Source: Allopusillimonas soli (GTDB lineage Bacteria > Pseudomonadota > Gammaproteobacteria > Burkholderiales > Burkholderiaceae_B). From it: 64,000 nt of DNA. A program made the translations under genes and the position numbers. Each line of letters begins with the position of its first letter. The stretch's first letter is position 1. This document shows, piece by piece, positions 18,292 through 27,363 of this stretch. Below the pieces are notes generated by a model, which had not been told where the DNA came from, ran no database searches, and was given only the letters and a program-made list of their open reading frames with translations. The stretch covers positions 372,001-436,000 of the forward strand of contig NZ_SDQC01000002.1 of the NCBI RefSeq assembly GCF_004153445.1, given 5' to 3'.

Positions 18292-20274
18292 ATGAAGCAG
18301 CCACTAAGAGGCATTTCTCCGCTTTCTTTCTATGGCTCGGCCATTATCTCCATCGGCTTGATCATTTATGCCAGCCTAGCTCCCGATGCCGCTGCAACCT
18401 TATTCGAACAGGCCAACAACTGGATCATTCTGGAGGCTGGCTGGTTTTATCTGCTGGCCGTCGGCGGTTTTGTCATCTTTCTACTATTTCTTGCGATAAG
18501 CCCGCTTGGAAAGGTCAGACTGGGGCCGGATGACGCTGTTCCGGATTATAGCTATAGCACATGGGTAGCCATGCTGTTCAGTGCGGGCATGGGCATAGGT
18601 ATTGTGTTTTATGGGGTTGCTGAGCCTATCATGCACTTTTCGGCTCCACCGGATGCCCCAGCCCGATCCGCCCAGGCCGCCCGTGATGCATTGGAAATCA
18701 CCTTCTTTCATTGGGGCGTTCATGCGTGGGCTATCTATGCCGTCATGGGCTTGGTGCTGGCTTATTTCGGTTACCGCAAGGGCGAACCGCTCGTCATCCG
18801 CTCTGCCTTTCGCCCTTTGATTGGCGATAAAGTCAATGGCCCCATCGGCGATGTAATCGATATATTCGCCGTGGTGGGAACCCTGGCCGGCCTTGCCACA
18901 TCGCTTGGGTTGGGCGTGGCACAGCTGAATGCCACGGGGGCTTATCTATTCGGACTACCCCAAAACCTTGAAACCCAGCTCATCCTGATCGGGATCGTCA
19001 CAATTCTGGCCACCACCACCGTCGCCACGGGACTGGATAACGGCATCAGGCGCCTGAGCGAGATGATTATTATCGTCTCCTTTGTTCTGATGTTTCTGAT
19101 CCTGGCGCTGGGCCCTACCCGTTTTCTTCTTCAAGCGTTGGTCGAGAACATCGGGCTTTACCTAAATGGCTTTGTGGCGCGTACTTTTCACATCTATGCC
19201 TACGAACCAACCGATTGGGTAGGCACCTGGACATTATTCTATTGGGGCTGGTGGATATCCTGGTCTCCTTTTGTTGGCCTTTTCATCGCGCGCATTTCGC
19301 GCGGTCGGACTATTCGTCAATTCCTGTTGGGCGTACTCTTTGCGCCAGCTGGCTTCAGTTTCATCTGGTTCACTATTTTCGGTGATGTAGCTATTTGGCT
19401 CGATCTGAATGTGGCGCACGGCAGCATTGCCACAACCGTTACCGAAAATATGCCAATTGCTCTGTTTACGGTGTTCGAGTATTTGCCATGGTCCACGTTT
19501 CTGGCATGGCTGACCGGTTTGCTGGTAGCTGTTTATTTTGTAACTGCGTCAGATGCCGGTGCGTTGGTCATCGCGATGATCACGTCTCGCGGCGAAGAGG
19601 AGCCTGTTTTGTGGTTGCGTATATTCTGGGCATTGGTGTGTGGTGCGGTGGCAGCGTGCCTGCTGCTGGCGGGCGGCCTTGGTGCCGTACAGATGGCTGC
19701 GGTCATTGCTGCCCTGCCCTTGTCCATCGTCATGGTGCTTATGTGCTACGGCATCTGGAAAGCGCTGAATGACGAAGTAGCACTTATCGCGAGTGCACGG
19801 CTGCAGCCTGCACCCCTGATACCGAATGAAGCAGCGCGCTTCTGGCGCCGGCGCATCAGCGCCATTATCAGTCATCCCGATCGAAGGCAGGTGGATAATT
19901 TTATTGCCTCGACAGTGAAAAAAGCGATGGAAACAGTCGCCGCCGAACTGGAGCAGCCCGCTCATATTGAAGCGCATATTGATAACAGCGAGGAAGGATT
20001 ACGCCTGACAATCAATCATGGAGATATCGCAGCTCCTTTTGTTTATGAGGTCCGGCCAGTTAGCACCCCCATCCCCGCCTTCGTGCTTGCAGGTCCCGCT
20101 CGGGACGGCGCACCTCGCAACCGTTATTTTCGAGCAGAGATTTTTCTAGCACGCGGTGGACGCGGGTACGACATCTATGGCTATGCGACCGACCAAGTTA
20201 TTGCCGATATCATCAACCATTATGATAAGCACCAATATTACATGGCGCTCACAGATAGCCGTGGCAAACCCTGA
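18292..20274 (+). CDS. BCCT-family transporter (choline/betaine-type, BetT-like)
   Basis: 660 residues with 12 transmembrane helices. SAGMGIGIVFYGVAEPIMHF and WGWWISWSPFVGLFIARISR carry the conserved glycine stretch and tryptophan box of the betaine/carnitine/choline family. A C-terminal hydrophilic domain of ~150 residues resembles that of BetT-type choline transporters, where it affects osmotic regulation. The start at 18292 has TAGGA upstream; the frame is open 56 codons earlier but that part is not membrane-like. No betaine synthesis genes are nearby. Confidence 0.9.
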   Translation: MKQPLRGISPLSFYGSAIISIGLIIYASLAPDAAATLFEQANNWIILEAGWFYLLAVGGFVIFLLFLAISPLGKVRLGPDDAVPDYSYSTWVAMLFSAGMGIGIVFYGVAEPIMHFSAPPDAPARSAQAARDALEITFFHWGVHAWAIYAVMGLVLAYFGYRKGEPLVIRSAFRPLIGDKVNGPIGDVIDIFAVVGTLAGLATSLGLGVAQLNATGAYLFGLPQNLETQLILIGIVTILATTTVATGLDNGIRRLSEMIIIVSFVLMFLILALGPTRFLLQALVENIGLYLNGFVARTFHIYAYEPTDWVGTWTLFYWGWWISWSPFVGLFIARISRGRTIRQFLLGVLFAPAGFSFIWFTIFGDVAIWLDLNVAHGSIATTVTENMPIALFTVFEYLPWSTFLAWLTGLLVAVYFVTASDAGALVIAMITSRGEEEPVLWLRIFWALVCGAVAACLLLAGGLGAVQMAAVIAALPLSIVMVLMCYGIWKALNDEVALIASARLQPAPLIPNEAARFWRRRISAIISHPDRRQVDNFIASTVKKAMETVAAELEQPAHIEAHIDNSEEGLRLTINHGDIAAPFVYEVRPVSTPIPAFVLAGPARDGAPRNRYFRAEIFLARGGRGYDIYGYATDQVIADIINHYDKHQYYMALTDSRGKP

Positions 20275-20671
20275 ATTTTCCGTTGCGACCAAGCGCCCTC
20301 ACCTCTTCGCACCTCATGCTTCGCAATCTATAACTCAGCCATTTACTTTCTACGACGCCACTCGTCCCATATAAGTATTCCGAACAGGACAACTAGGCAC
20401 ACCACTCCCAATACAATCATGGTGTTGGCGACGAATTCGGCGTGCATGGGGAGTGTGCGCGTATTTTCGCATGCAGTCCGGACAAGGACTGGTTAACAAG
20501 TTCTTCAGTGGCCTAAACGATTGGATTTCCGCAGTTTCGTCTAATACAGTGCGCAATTATGCTGACGCTGTCAAGCGTTCGCCAAATCAACCGAAGCAGA
20601 TTTGTTATGCTTTTCTATGCTTCAAACCGACCCCTGATAGTCCGCGCCTGACAGCACATGACGATCAGGAA
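20275..20671. other. Mostly non-coding stretch after the BCCT gene
   Basis: About 400 bases between the BCCT transporter and the copper-storage protein's promoter. Apart from a possible 34-codon membrane peptide on the minus strand (20343-20447), I see no supported gene. Forward frames here have poor codon use and no recognisable product. Confidence 0.5.
20343..20447 (-). CDS. Possible 34-residue single-helix membrane peptide
   Basis: The short frame encodes one strongly hydrophobic helix (TMIVLGVVCLVVLFGILIW) followed by a charged tail DEWRRRK, a classic small-membrane-protein layout with positive-inside orientation. It has an ATG and a stop but no clear ribosome-binding site (CTCCCC precedes the ATG). 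No family recognised; it may be chance. Confidence 0.3.
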   Translation of the reverse strand: MHAEFVANTMIVLGVVCLVVLFGILIWDEWRRRK

Positions 20672-20702
20672 TGGACCTTGCTGGCATGTAAGCTCCCTAT
20701 TA
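20672..20702 (+). promoter_or_regulatory. Putative CueR-type promoter of the copper-storage gene
   Basis: TGGACC (20672-20677) is followed by a 19-bp spacer and CTATTA (20697-20702). The spacer contains CCTTGC-TGGCAT-GTAAGC, an inverted repeat like CueR operators, and shares GACCTT and GTAAGCT with the copA promoter at 1734-1764. The downstream gene begins 24 bp later after AGGAG. Copper control by CueR is inferred. Confidence 0.6.
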
Positions 20703-20725
20703 CCTAGTACCTAGGAGAGCACGTC

Positions 20726-21058
20726 ATGAATGCCATCCCCGTCAATCAGAAGCAATGCATCGAATCATGTTTGACGTGTTACAGCACTTGCCTCTCGAGC
20801 GCAATGAACCATTGTCTTGAGGCTGGCGGCGCCCATCTGGATCCGTCTCATTTTCGTATCATGATGGCTTGCGTGGAAATATGCCGAACAGCCGCACACT
20901 TTATGCTGATAGGCACGGGTCAGCACAAGCAAACCTGCGCAATCTGCAGCCAAGTCTGTCGCGACTGTGCAGCCAGTTGTGAAAGCCTTGAAGGCATGGA
21001 AGAATGCGCAAACGCCTGTCGGGAATGTGCGGAACACTGTGCTCAAATGGCTGCATAA
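20726..21058 (+). CDS. Four-helix-bundle copper-binding/storage protein (Csp, DUF326)
   Basis: 110 residues with 16 cysteines (11, 15, 18, 22, 30, 49, 53, 71, 74, 78, 81, 85, 94, 98, 101, 105), mostly spaced i/i+3/i+4 along helices. This is the Csp/DUF326 pattern in which a helical bundle stores many Cu(I) ions inside its core. There is no signal peptide, so it is the cytosolic Csp3-like type. AGGAGAGC lies before the start. The upstream promoter resembles that of copA. Confidence 0.92.
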   Translation: MNAIPVNQKQCIESCLTCYSTCLSSAMNHCLEAGGAHLDPSHFRIMMACVEICRTAAHFMLIGTGQHKQTCAICSQVCRDCAASCESLEGMEECANACRECAEHCAQMAA

Positions 21059-21066
21059 CCCCAAAA

Positions 21067-21726
21067 TCATTGTTTGGGAACATCGAACGTCAGCGTCGCC
21101 GTGTATCGCACCGAGTCGTAAGTTTTGCCGTCGAACTCCACCTCGCCATTGAGCTTGACCGTGGTGTTTAGCACGTATCGGGACGGAAATAGATCGGGGA
21201 AGTCTGATGATACCAGGGATACTGTGCCGTCCGGCCCGGCATGCAGCGTACGCCGCCACCCAGATGAAGTCTGTACGCCAACCACTGCAGATGCCACTGG
21301 CTTGCCCTTCCAGATGAGGCGGAAGTGATCGCCATTGGGTTCGGTAGGAACCAGTTCCAGATCATTGACGGGTTCTGTTTCCGAGCGCCCCGCTTTGGCA
21401 CCGAAAATCGTTAAAACGTCATTCTTGTCCAGCGACTTAGCCGTGAAACGCGCATCGCCGGACGTCTCTGATCCAGGTAGTGTCGCCGTATAGCCATCGT
21501 CAGTAGCCTGTACTGGCAGGTCTTTGCCGTCGGCCAATACAACGTGCGGTTCTTTCAAAACAGGCATGGGCGAGGATTGGCGTGTCGGAATCAATTCACC
21601 GACATGAGCCTCTACGCTGTCTCCTTCGGACGTAACCCAGACATAGGGTGCCGCCCAAGCTGGCAAGGCGGCAAGGGAAACACAAAGAACCAAAGCCGCC
21701 CGAAGGACGCGAACGTGTGAGTGCAC
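21067..21726 (-). CDS. Secreted DUF4198-like protein
   Basis: 219 residues starting at GTG with AAGGAG nine bases upstream. A signal peptide (about 1-25, ending LPAWA) is followed by YVWVTSEGDS and a beta-rich domain with paired GK/GDH loops (NGDHFRLIWKGKPVASA...). The layout resembles DUF4198 periplasmic proteins linked to metal uptake (NikK/CbtJ-type). It converges on the copper-storage gene with 8 bp between the stops, so a metal-related role is plausible but not shown. Confidence 0.6.
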   Translation of the reverse strand: MHSHVRVLRAALVLCVSLAALPAWAAPYVWVTSEGDSVEAHVGELIPTRQSSPMPVLKEPHVVLADGKDLPVQATDDGYTATLPGSETSGDARFTAKSLDKNDVLTIFGAKAGRSETEPVNDLELVPTEPNGDHFRLIWKGKPVASAVVGVQTSSGWRRTLHAGPDGTVSLVSSDFPDLFPSRYVLNTTVKLNGEVEFDGKTYDSVRYTATLTFDVPKQ

Positions 21727-22017
21727 AAATTTCTCCTTATTACACGGCCAGCCGCCAGCGGACATGCCTCAGGGAGCGTGATCCGCGCATTGACTCAGAA
21801 TCCCCGCGAGGCTACTGAGCGGACAGTCCACCGCCCCCGTCAAGCAACCCCACCAATGGTTTGGCCTGCCTTTTCTCAATCAACAATGAGAATAATTTCT
21901 ATTTATTATCAGGCAATCCGTGCTGTTAGGCAACAATATGTCCATACATCGAGCTGCCAAGGCTGGCGCCGCATGCATAGCCTATTCGTCATCTGCTGCA
22001 ACAATGCTATGCGCCTT

Positions 22018-22205
22018 TCAGCCTTGTCGGGCTGCCTCTATCGCGGCGATATCAATTTTTTTCATTCCCCATCATGGCTTCGAGTGCACGATTTGCGGCT
22101 GCCCTGTCTGTATCGGTAATCGCGCTATCAAGGCGCGAGGCGTGATCTGCCACGACACCCCGCACTTGTCCTTGCACCAGCCACATGCACTTTCCTCGCT
22201 GCCAT
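22018..22205 (-). pseudogene. Decayed fragment of a PhnB/3-dmu-9_3-mt (VOC/glyoxalase-like) gene
   Basis: Reading the minus strand, CGWCKDKCGVSWQITPRAL matches the C-terminal core of this family (usually CGWLKDKFGxSWQIVP). After one missing base the frame shifts to DSAITDTDRAAANRALEAMM, and after one extra base to MKKIDIAAIEAARQG and a stop at 22018-22020. The N-terminal two thirds are missing: the fragment begins directly at the lacI stop. It is a remnant truncated by a rearrangement. The 291 bp between it and the secreted-protein gene hold nothing I can identify. Confidence 0.75.
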
Positions 22206-23255
22206 TTAGCTCTTGGTGGTTCTTCGAAGCACGGTCGTCACGGGAGTTACGATATGGCATGCGGGTGTGGGCACCTCGGAGGAAATCTGTTCAAGAAGAA
22301 TGGAAACAGTAGCTTCGGTCATGGCTTTGACGTTTTGCTCAATGGTGGTTAGCTGGTAGCCCCCCCATCCTGATTGGGGCGCATTATCAAAGGCCACCAC
22401 CTGCACATCTTCTGGGATCTGCAGTTGTAATTCAATGCGCAAAACATCCAATACCGCGAATGCCATATGGTCGTTGGCCACAAACACGGCATCTGGCCGT
22501 TTGCTGGGTGCTACGTCAAATAATCCTCTTGCTGCTCTCGAAGCGGCCTCAAGGCTGTATTCGCCCACACGGCGTCCGAACAGTTGTACACCATTATCAT
22601 TGAGTTCAGCCAACAGGCCTTGCTCACGCTCTTGGCTGGTGGAGGAATCTTCCAAGCCGGCAATGAAAGCAATTCGCCGCGCCCCTTTTCGAAGCAACAA
22701 GCGCGCAGCAAGCCGTCCTCCTTCGATATTGTCCGAGGCAACTGAACTGACTTGATTCATCTTGGATGTGCGATTGAATAGCACCACAGGGATTCCTGAT
22801 TCCTGACAATGTGCCGCAAGCTCAGAGGACATCATCGTACTGGCCAGCACTATCCCATCTACTTGATATTGCAGCATCTCCAACAAAAAGGTATCGGTTT
22901 CACTGTCCTTGGATGTGGATTCATTGCGAATGAATAACAAAACATGGTAGCCACGCGCCTGCAGCAGCTGTGACAGAGCCTCAAGAACGCTGGGATAAAA
23001 TTGGTTTTCTAGATAAGACACCACAACCGCAATGATTCGTGACTTGCGCGTCGAAAGAGTACGCGCGATTGCATTGGGCCTATAGCCAAGTTGCTGTGCG
23101 GCCGCCAATACCCGGCGACGAGTTTCCTTGCCGGCACTGGCGCCAGACGTGAATGTGCGGCTTACCGCAGATATGCTTACACCAGCCAGCGCAGCAACGT
23201 CAGAGAGTGTGACGACTGAACTTCGCCCGGGTGATCGTGTTTTTCCTTTGCGCAT
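22206..23255 (-). CDS. LacI-family transcriptional regulator
   Basis: 349 residues. The N-terminal HTH reads VTLSDVAALAGVSISAVSRT (about 15-34), followed by the hinge helix region RPNAIARTLSTRKS, and a periplasmic-binding-protein-like effector domain (AVVVSYLENQFYPSVLEAL...). It is the last gene of the minus-strand operon tctC-hisD-SDR-rraA-lacI and follows rraA by 20 bp. The palindromes upstream of tctC are its likely operators, making the operon autoregulated. The effector is unknown, probably the transported acid. Confidence 0.93.
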   Translation of the reverse strand: MRKGKTRSPGRSSVVTLSDVAALAGVSISAVSRTFTSGASAGKETRRRVLAAAQQLGYRPNAIARTLSTRKSRIIAVVVSYLENQFYPSVLEALSQLLQARGYHVLLFIRNESTSKDSETDTFLLEMLQYQVDGIVLASTMMSSELAAHCQESGIPVVLFNRTSKMNQVSSVASDNIEGGRLAARLLLRKGARRIAFIAGLEDSSTSQEREQGLLAELNDNGVQLFGRRVGEYSLEAASRAARGLFDVAPSKRPDAVFVANDHMAFAVLDVLRIELQLQIPEDVQVVAFDNAPQSGWGGYQLTTIEQNVKAMTEATVSILLEQISSEVPTPACHIVTPVTTVLRRTTKS

Positions 23256-23275
23256 GGTCGCTCGCGGCAGCGAAA

Positions 23276-23992
23276 CTAATGAATGTCATCGGCTTGACTC
23301 ATAGCCAGCTTCAAATCCTCGACTGAAAATCCAGGACGCTGCGAAGCTGCGATCAATGGTTTTTCTCTTTCAACGATAACGTCGATTGCGCGCGGCAAGC
23401 CTTCCAGAGCCGTAGGCGGAATGATAACCGCGCCATGCCTGTCAGCGTGCAATAGATCATCATTATGAATTTCCAGTCCTGCAATGGTAACTGGTTGGCC
23501 TGTTGTCATTACCTGCGCGAACCCATGGCTTGGCGACACTGTTGCTGCGAGGATCTGAAATCCATCCGCCAACATGCCGAAATCACGCATTGCGCCGTTG
23601 GTCAAAACGCCTCTTACGCCCAGGCCTTTGAGGACATTGCTATGAACCTCTCCCCAAAACGCACCTAGACCGGGTTCGTCATCAATGTCCTGCATAACAC
23701 AAATGGTTGGTATTCCTTTCCCTTCCACATGTTCGTACCAAGCTATCCGCCTGGCCTTGATAGCCGCGTCCGAATCAGTGTATGGCTCCGCTGTGCGCAA
23801 AGTTGCTGTGCGGGCGAACCCTAAAATAGGACTCATATCGGGATGAGCAGCAAAAAAATGACCGCGAGTAAAGCCTTGATTACTACGGACGCCGGTAACT
23901 ATTTCTAGCGCATTGCAGATGGTGGGGGTATCCACAGAGAGCAATTTCTCAACGAGATCAACGGTAAGTACGCTGGGATCGATTTTTGTCAT
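23276..23992 (-). CDS. RraA-like / HMG-aldolase-family protein
   Basis: 238 residues. The RraA-fold core includes GVLTNGAMRDFG (residues near 126-137, with the metal/substrate-binding R-D) and NDDLLHADRHGAVIIP. Family members are 4-hydroxy-4-methyl-2-oxoglutarate aldolases, oxaloacetate decarboxylases, or dehydratase-like enzymes, and at times RNase E inhibitors. Its place in a catabolic operon with two dehydrogenases favours an enzyme acting on a 2-oxo acid or hydroxy acid. Confidence 0.85.
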   Translation of the reverse strand: MTKIDPSVLTVDLVEKLLSVDTPTICNALEIVTGVRSNQGFTRGHFFAAHPDMSPILGFARTATLRTAEPYTDSDAAIKARRIAWYEHVEGKGIPTICVMQDIDDEPGLGAFWGEVHSNVLKGLGVRGVLTNGAMRDFGMLADGFQILAATVSPSHGFAQVMTTGQPVTIAGLEIHNDDLLHADRHGAVIIPPTALEGLPRAIDVIVEREKPLIAASQRPGFSVEDLKLAMSQADDIH

Positions 23993-24043
23993 TTTGACCG
24001 CCTTATTCGAGAGGTGCGGATTGAATAGTGATTTTAAAAGCAG

Positions 24044-24820
24044 CTAGGCTGCAGTCCAGCCACCGTCCACCATTATGGCGGAGCCTGTTATCAATGCAGA
24101 TGCATCGCTGGCCAAGAACACGACCGCACCCATGACATCTTCCAACTTTCCGATTCGCCCCAAGGCGATCTTGGATGTGACATAACTACGAAAGGCATTG
24201 TCGGCAAACATGGCATGCGTCATTTCCGTATCAATGAAAGTCGGACAAATTGTGTTTACACGAATTGCGCTTGAGCCCAACTCCCATGCCAGCGCCTTGG
24301 TGAAGCCCTCCAGCGCGTGCTTGGTTGCGCAATAAACTGTCCGCTTCAGCCCTCCTACGTGTCCCATCTGCGATGAAATATTGATAATGCTGCCAGGCAG
24401 TCCACGCGCCTGTAACGCATTTGCCGCCGCACGGCACACATAGAATGCAGCTTTTACATTCAGATCAATGACCTCGTTCAAATCCGCATCGAGAAGATCG
24501 CTGAGCAAGGCGGGTCGATTCATGCCCGCATTGTTGACAATGATGTCGAAATAACCGTGCTCAGCGATTCCTTCATTTACTGCGTTCGAGTCTGTAACGT
24601 CCAACTGCCACACCGACGCGAGCCCACCATCAGCAACGATGTCATTCATAACAGACTCCAGCGCGACTGCGCGACGAGAGGCCAGCACCACGTGCGCGCC
24701 CGCTTGGGCTAGCGCGTGCGCGGCGGCCAGTCCGATGCCACGGCTGGCCCCAGTGACCAACGCCTTCTTGCCATCAATACGAAAGCTGGGAGTTTTCATA
24801 CCATGCCCAGAGCGCATCAT
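24044..24820 (-). CDS. Short-chain dehydrogenase/reductase
   Basis: 258 residues. The NAD(P) motif TGASRGIG is near residue 20, NNAG near 98, and the catalytic S-x12-Y-x-x-x-K (ISSQM...YCATK) is complete, with a classical SDR C-terminus ending [14 protein letters not shown]. The ATG at 24820 overlaps the hisD-like stop (ATGA). An ATG seven codons later gives a more typical N-terminus ([17 protein letters not shown]) and may be the true start. The substrate is unknown. Confidence 0.9.
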   Translation of the reverse strand: MMRSGHGMKTPSFRIDGKKALVTGASRGIGLAAAHALAQAGAHVVLASRRAVALESVMNDIVADGGLASVWQLDVTDSNAVNEGIAEHGYFDIIVNNAGMNRPALLSDLLDADLNEVIDLNVKAAFYVCRAAANALQARGLPGSIINISSQMGHVGGLKRTVYCATKHALEGFTKALAWELGSSAIRVNTICPTFIDTEMTHAMFADNAFRSYVTSKIALGRIGKLEDVMGAVVFLASDASALITGSAIMVDGGWTAA

Positions 24821-26142
24821 GACGCGCCTGGCTGCACCGGCTCATACCAAGGCAGGTCTGGACGATTTCCATAACGACGGACGCGCAGGTTGGCCTGTTC
24901 TCCATGTCCCACGAAGTTTTCCATATGACATAGGCGTGAACCATACTCACCGATCAGCACGGATGCATCATCTGTTGTCACGCGTTGATAGGTGCATGTC
25001 TTTAGGAATTTTCCAACCCAAAGTCCGCCTGTATAACGTGCGCTACGCTTTGTCGGCAGAGTATGATTCGTACCGATAATCTTATCGCCGTACGACACAT
25101 TCGTTCTGGGCCCAAGAAATAGAGCACCATAATTAGTCATGCGCTCCAGGAATATATCGGGGTTTTCTGTGAGAACCTGGACATGCTCGAACGCCAACTC
25201 ATCAGCGATCTGGATCGCTTCATCGAGCGTGTCGCATACAATGACCTTCCCGTAGTCCCTCCAGGATACGCGCGCTATCTCGGCAGTGGGTAAAATTTGA
25301 AGTTGGCGCTCAATTTCAACCAAGGTCTCTCTGGCTAGGCCTTCATCGGTCGTAAGCAAGACTGCAGGCGAGGTGGGGCCATGTTCAGCTTGGCCCAGCA
25401 GGTCAATAGCACACATTTCCGCGTCTGCGGTACTGTCCGCGATGACCAGCGTCTCGGTTGGCCCCGCAAATAAGTCTATCCCTACTCTACCGAATAGCTG
25501 CCGCTTGGCTTCAGCCACAAACATGTTCCCTGGTCCAACCAACATATCCACTGCTTTGATGGACTGCGTACCCAAAGCCATCGCGCCGATAGCTTGCACC
25601 CCTCCTAACACGAGAATTTCATCTGCTCCAGCAAAATGCATGGCCGCAACGATGGCGGGATGAGGCGCGCCTTGATACGGGGGAGCTGTTGATACGATAC
25701 GCTCCACACCAGCAACCTTGGCAGTCAGCACGCTCATATGGGCCGACGCAATCATAGGGTATTTTCCGCCAGGAACGTAACATCCAACCGCGTTAACGGG
25801 AATATGTCTGTGCCCAAGGACCACACCTGGCATGGTCTCAACTTCCACATTGCGCATAGAGTCGCGCTGGACCTGCGCAAATCTGCGGACCTGCGTCTGG
25901 GCGAACTGAATATCCTCGATTTCGCGTGAGGAAAGCTGATCTATAGCCTTTTCAATATCCGATTGTGTAAGCTGAAAGTCCTTAGGCATCCAGCCATCAA
26001 ATTTTTTCGAAAGGTCCCTGACAGCAGCATCGCCCCGCTTTTCAATGTCCTCCAAGATGGCTTCTACCGTAGCGCGAACCTTGGCATCGGCATCGGCGAT
26101 GGCCTGATCGTCTTTACCTTCCTTGATATATCGGATACTCAT
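24817..26142 (-). CDS. Histidinol dehydrogenase-family NAD-dependent dehydrogenase
   Basis: 441 residues across the full HisD fold. Visible are [46 protein letters not shown], the EH pair in [10 protein letters not shown], and the C-terminal [15 protein letters not shown]. The context is catabolic (Bug receptor, SDR, RraA-like, LacI) with no histidine genes, so it is probably a HisD paralogue such as those oxidising sulfopropanediol or sugar-type alcohols rather than histidinol. GGGAGCAATA precedes the ATG at 26142. Confidence 0.88.
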   Translation of the reverse strand: MSIRYIKEGKDDQAIADADAKVRATVEAILEDIEKRGDAAVRDLSKKFDGWMPKDFQLTQSDIEKAIDQLSSREIEDIQFAQTQVRRFAQVQRDSMRNVEVETMPGVVLGHRHIPVNAVGCYVPGGKYPMIASAHMSVLTAKVAGVERIVSTAPPYQGAPHPAIVAAMHFAGADEILVLGGVQAIGAMALGTQSIKAVDMLVGPGNMFVAEAKRQLFGRVGIDLFAGPTETLVIADSTADAEMCAIDLLGQAEHGPTSPAVLLTTDEGLARETLVEIERQLQILPTAEIARVSWRDYGKVIVCDTLDEAIQIADELAFEHVQVLTENPDIFLERMTNYGALFLGPRTNVSYGDKIIGTNHTLPTKRSARYTGGLWVGKFLKTCTYQRVTTDDASVLIGEYGSRLCHMENFVGHGEQANLRVRRYGNRPDLPWYEPVQPGAS

Positions 26143-26195
26143 TATTGCTCCCAAAAGGGAGGGATCACATACGAGGTTGCGATCCCTGGTGGTTA

Positions 26196-27179
26196 TTACT
26201 CTACGACCACGTTGTTCTTCTTGATGACATTAGCGAAGCGAATGTTTTCAGCATCAATGAACTCGCGAAACTGCGAGGAAGACATAGGGCGCGGGGTCAT
26301 GCCTTGGGCAGATAGCTTCTCTTTAAACTTGGGATCATTCAGAACTGCCACGACCTCAGAATTCAAATAGTCAACCACTGGCTTGGACAAGCCTGCTGGT
26401 GCAAGCAAGCCCAGCCAGGTCACTGCCTCAAAATTTGGAATTCCTGACTCAGCCAGAGTCGGGATTTCAGGAGCCAGAGGTGAACGCGTCGAACCCGTTA
26501 TGGCCAGAGCCTGTATAGCGTCTTGCTTGCTTGCCCCGAGCGCCGTCCCCAGATTGTCGAATGCCATGTCGATCTGGCCTCCCGCCAGATCAACCAGAAA
26601 TTGGCCGGTACCTTTATAAGGCACATGCAGCGCCTTTGCGCCAATCGCATCCAGAAACAACAAGGTGGTCAGATGCTGGGACGTGCCGACGCCGCTGGTG
26701 CCATATGAGTATTTTTCGGGATTGGATTTAAGATCGTTGATAAGTGCGCTGGCGCTCTTGGCTTCTATCTTGTCACTGGCCAATAGCAGCAACGGAGTCG
26801 TTACCAGCAGACTGATTGGTGTGAAGTCAGTCTTTACATTGTACGAAAGCGATTTAAGCGATGGCGTCACGGCCAATGCCGTTTGAGTGCCCAGTAATAG
26901 CGTAAGCCCGTCGGGCTGGGCCTTCGCGACATAGTCTGTGCCGATTACCCCGCTCGCGCCCGGTTTGTTTTCTACAACAACCGGTGTTTTCCACCGTTCA
27001 TTCAACGCCTGTGCCAAGAGGCGGCCGAGCGCATCAGTGGCACCACCTGGCACGAAGGGCACAATAATGCTCACCGGCCCGGCGGGATAGCCTTGCGGCG
27101 CTTGTGCAATAGCGCCGGATGAAAATGCGGTACATGCAATCACAGCGGCACATGATGCAAAGCGTTTGATGATCCTCAT
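26196..27179 (-). CDS. Bug-family (TctC-type) periplasmic solute receptor
   Basis: 327 residues. Signal peptide about 1-25 (ending SSGAIA), then [20 protein letters not shown], the beta1-alpha1 carboxylate-binding loop of Bug proteins, and [11 protein letters not shown]. Such receptors present carboxylates to TctAB permeases. No tctAB pair is adjacent; the only one in the window is at 40.7 kb. Start 27179 is chosen because GGAG lies 8 bases upstream; an ATG two codons earlier sits too close. It is the first gene of the LacI-controlled operon. Confidence 0.92.
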   Translation of the reverse strand: MRIIKRFASCAAVIACTAFSSGAIAQAPQGYPAGPVSIIVPFVPGGATDALGRLLAQALNERWKTPVVVENKPGASGVIGTDYVAKAQPDGLTLLLGTQTALAVTPSLKSLSYNVKTDFTPISLLVTTPLLLLASDKIEAKSASALINDLKSNPEKYSYGTSGVGTSQHLTTLLFLDAIGAKALHVPYKGTGQFLVDLAGGQIDMAFDNLGTALGASKQDAIQALAITGSTRSPLAPEIPTLAESGIPNFEAVTWLGLLAPAGLSKPVVDYLNSEVVAVLNDPKFKEKLSAQGMTPRPMSSSQFREFIDAENIRFANVIKKNNVVVE

Positions 27180-27207
27180 ATCCATGTCTCCTTTCTTTTC
27201 TTGGTTA

Positions 27208-27239
27208 GCCCAAAATTGCAAACGTTTGCAATTTTGGGC
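27208..27239. promoter_or_regulatory. Perfect 32-bp palindromic LacI-type operator (O1)
   Basis: A perfect inverted repeat with 16-base arms centred between 27223 and 27224. Its core TTGCAAACGTTTGCAA has the central CG and symmetric A/T-rich flanks of LacI/GalR-type operators. It lies in the leader between the predicted promoter and the Bug receptor gene, where bound repressor would block transcription. Confidence 0.8.
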
Positions 27240-27268
27240 GTGTAAATTTCCTAGCTGATCAAGGTTAG

Positions 27269-27298
27269 ATTATGTGCCTTTTATGCAAACGATTGCAA
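27269..27298 (-). promoter_or_regulatory. Predicted promoter of the LacI-controlled operon overlapping a second operator (O2)
   Basis: On the minus strand TTGCAA (27298-27293) and CATAAT (27274-27269) are separated by 18 bp. TGCAAACGATTGCA (27284-27297), a near copy of the O1 core, covers the -35 region and spacer. The O1 and O2 centres are 67 bp apart, compatible with looping or double occupancy. A weaker GTAAACGCTTAA (27305-27316) may be a third site. Confidence 0.6.
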
Positions 27299-27363
27299 TA
27301 TAGGGTAAACGCTTAATATCGCAAAAACTCGTGTAGGCTCCGCTATAAGCGAGAGCTGTAAAA

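Noticed and set aside
20453-20707. 84-codon forward frame before the copper-storage gene
   Set aside because: It overlaps the predicted promoter, has no ribosome site and no recognisable product.
21920-22312. 130-codon forward frame across the glyoxalase remnant
   Set aside because: It is antisense to the remnant and the 3' end of lacI and has no coding character.
24817-26142. Biosynthetic histidinol dehydrogenase hisD
   Set aside because: No histidine genes are nearby, and the operon is catabolic with a receptor and LacI control; called as HisD family only.
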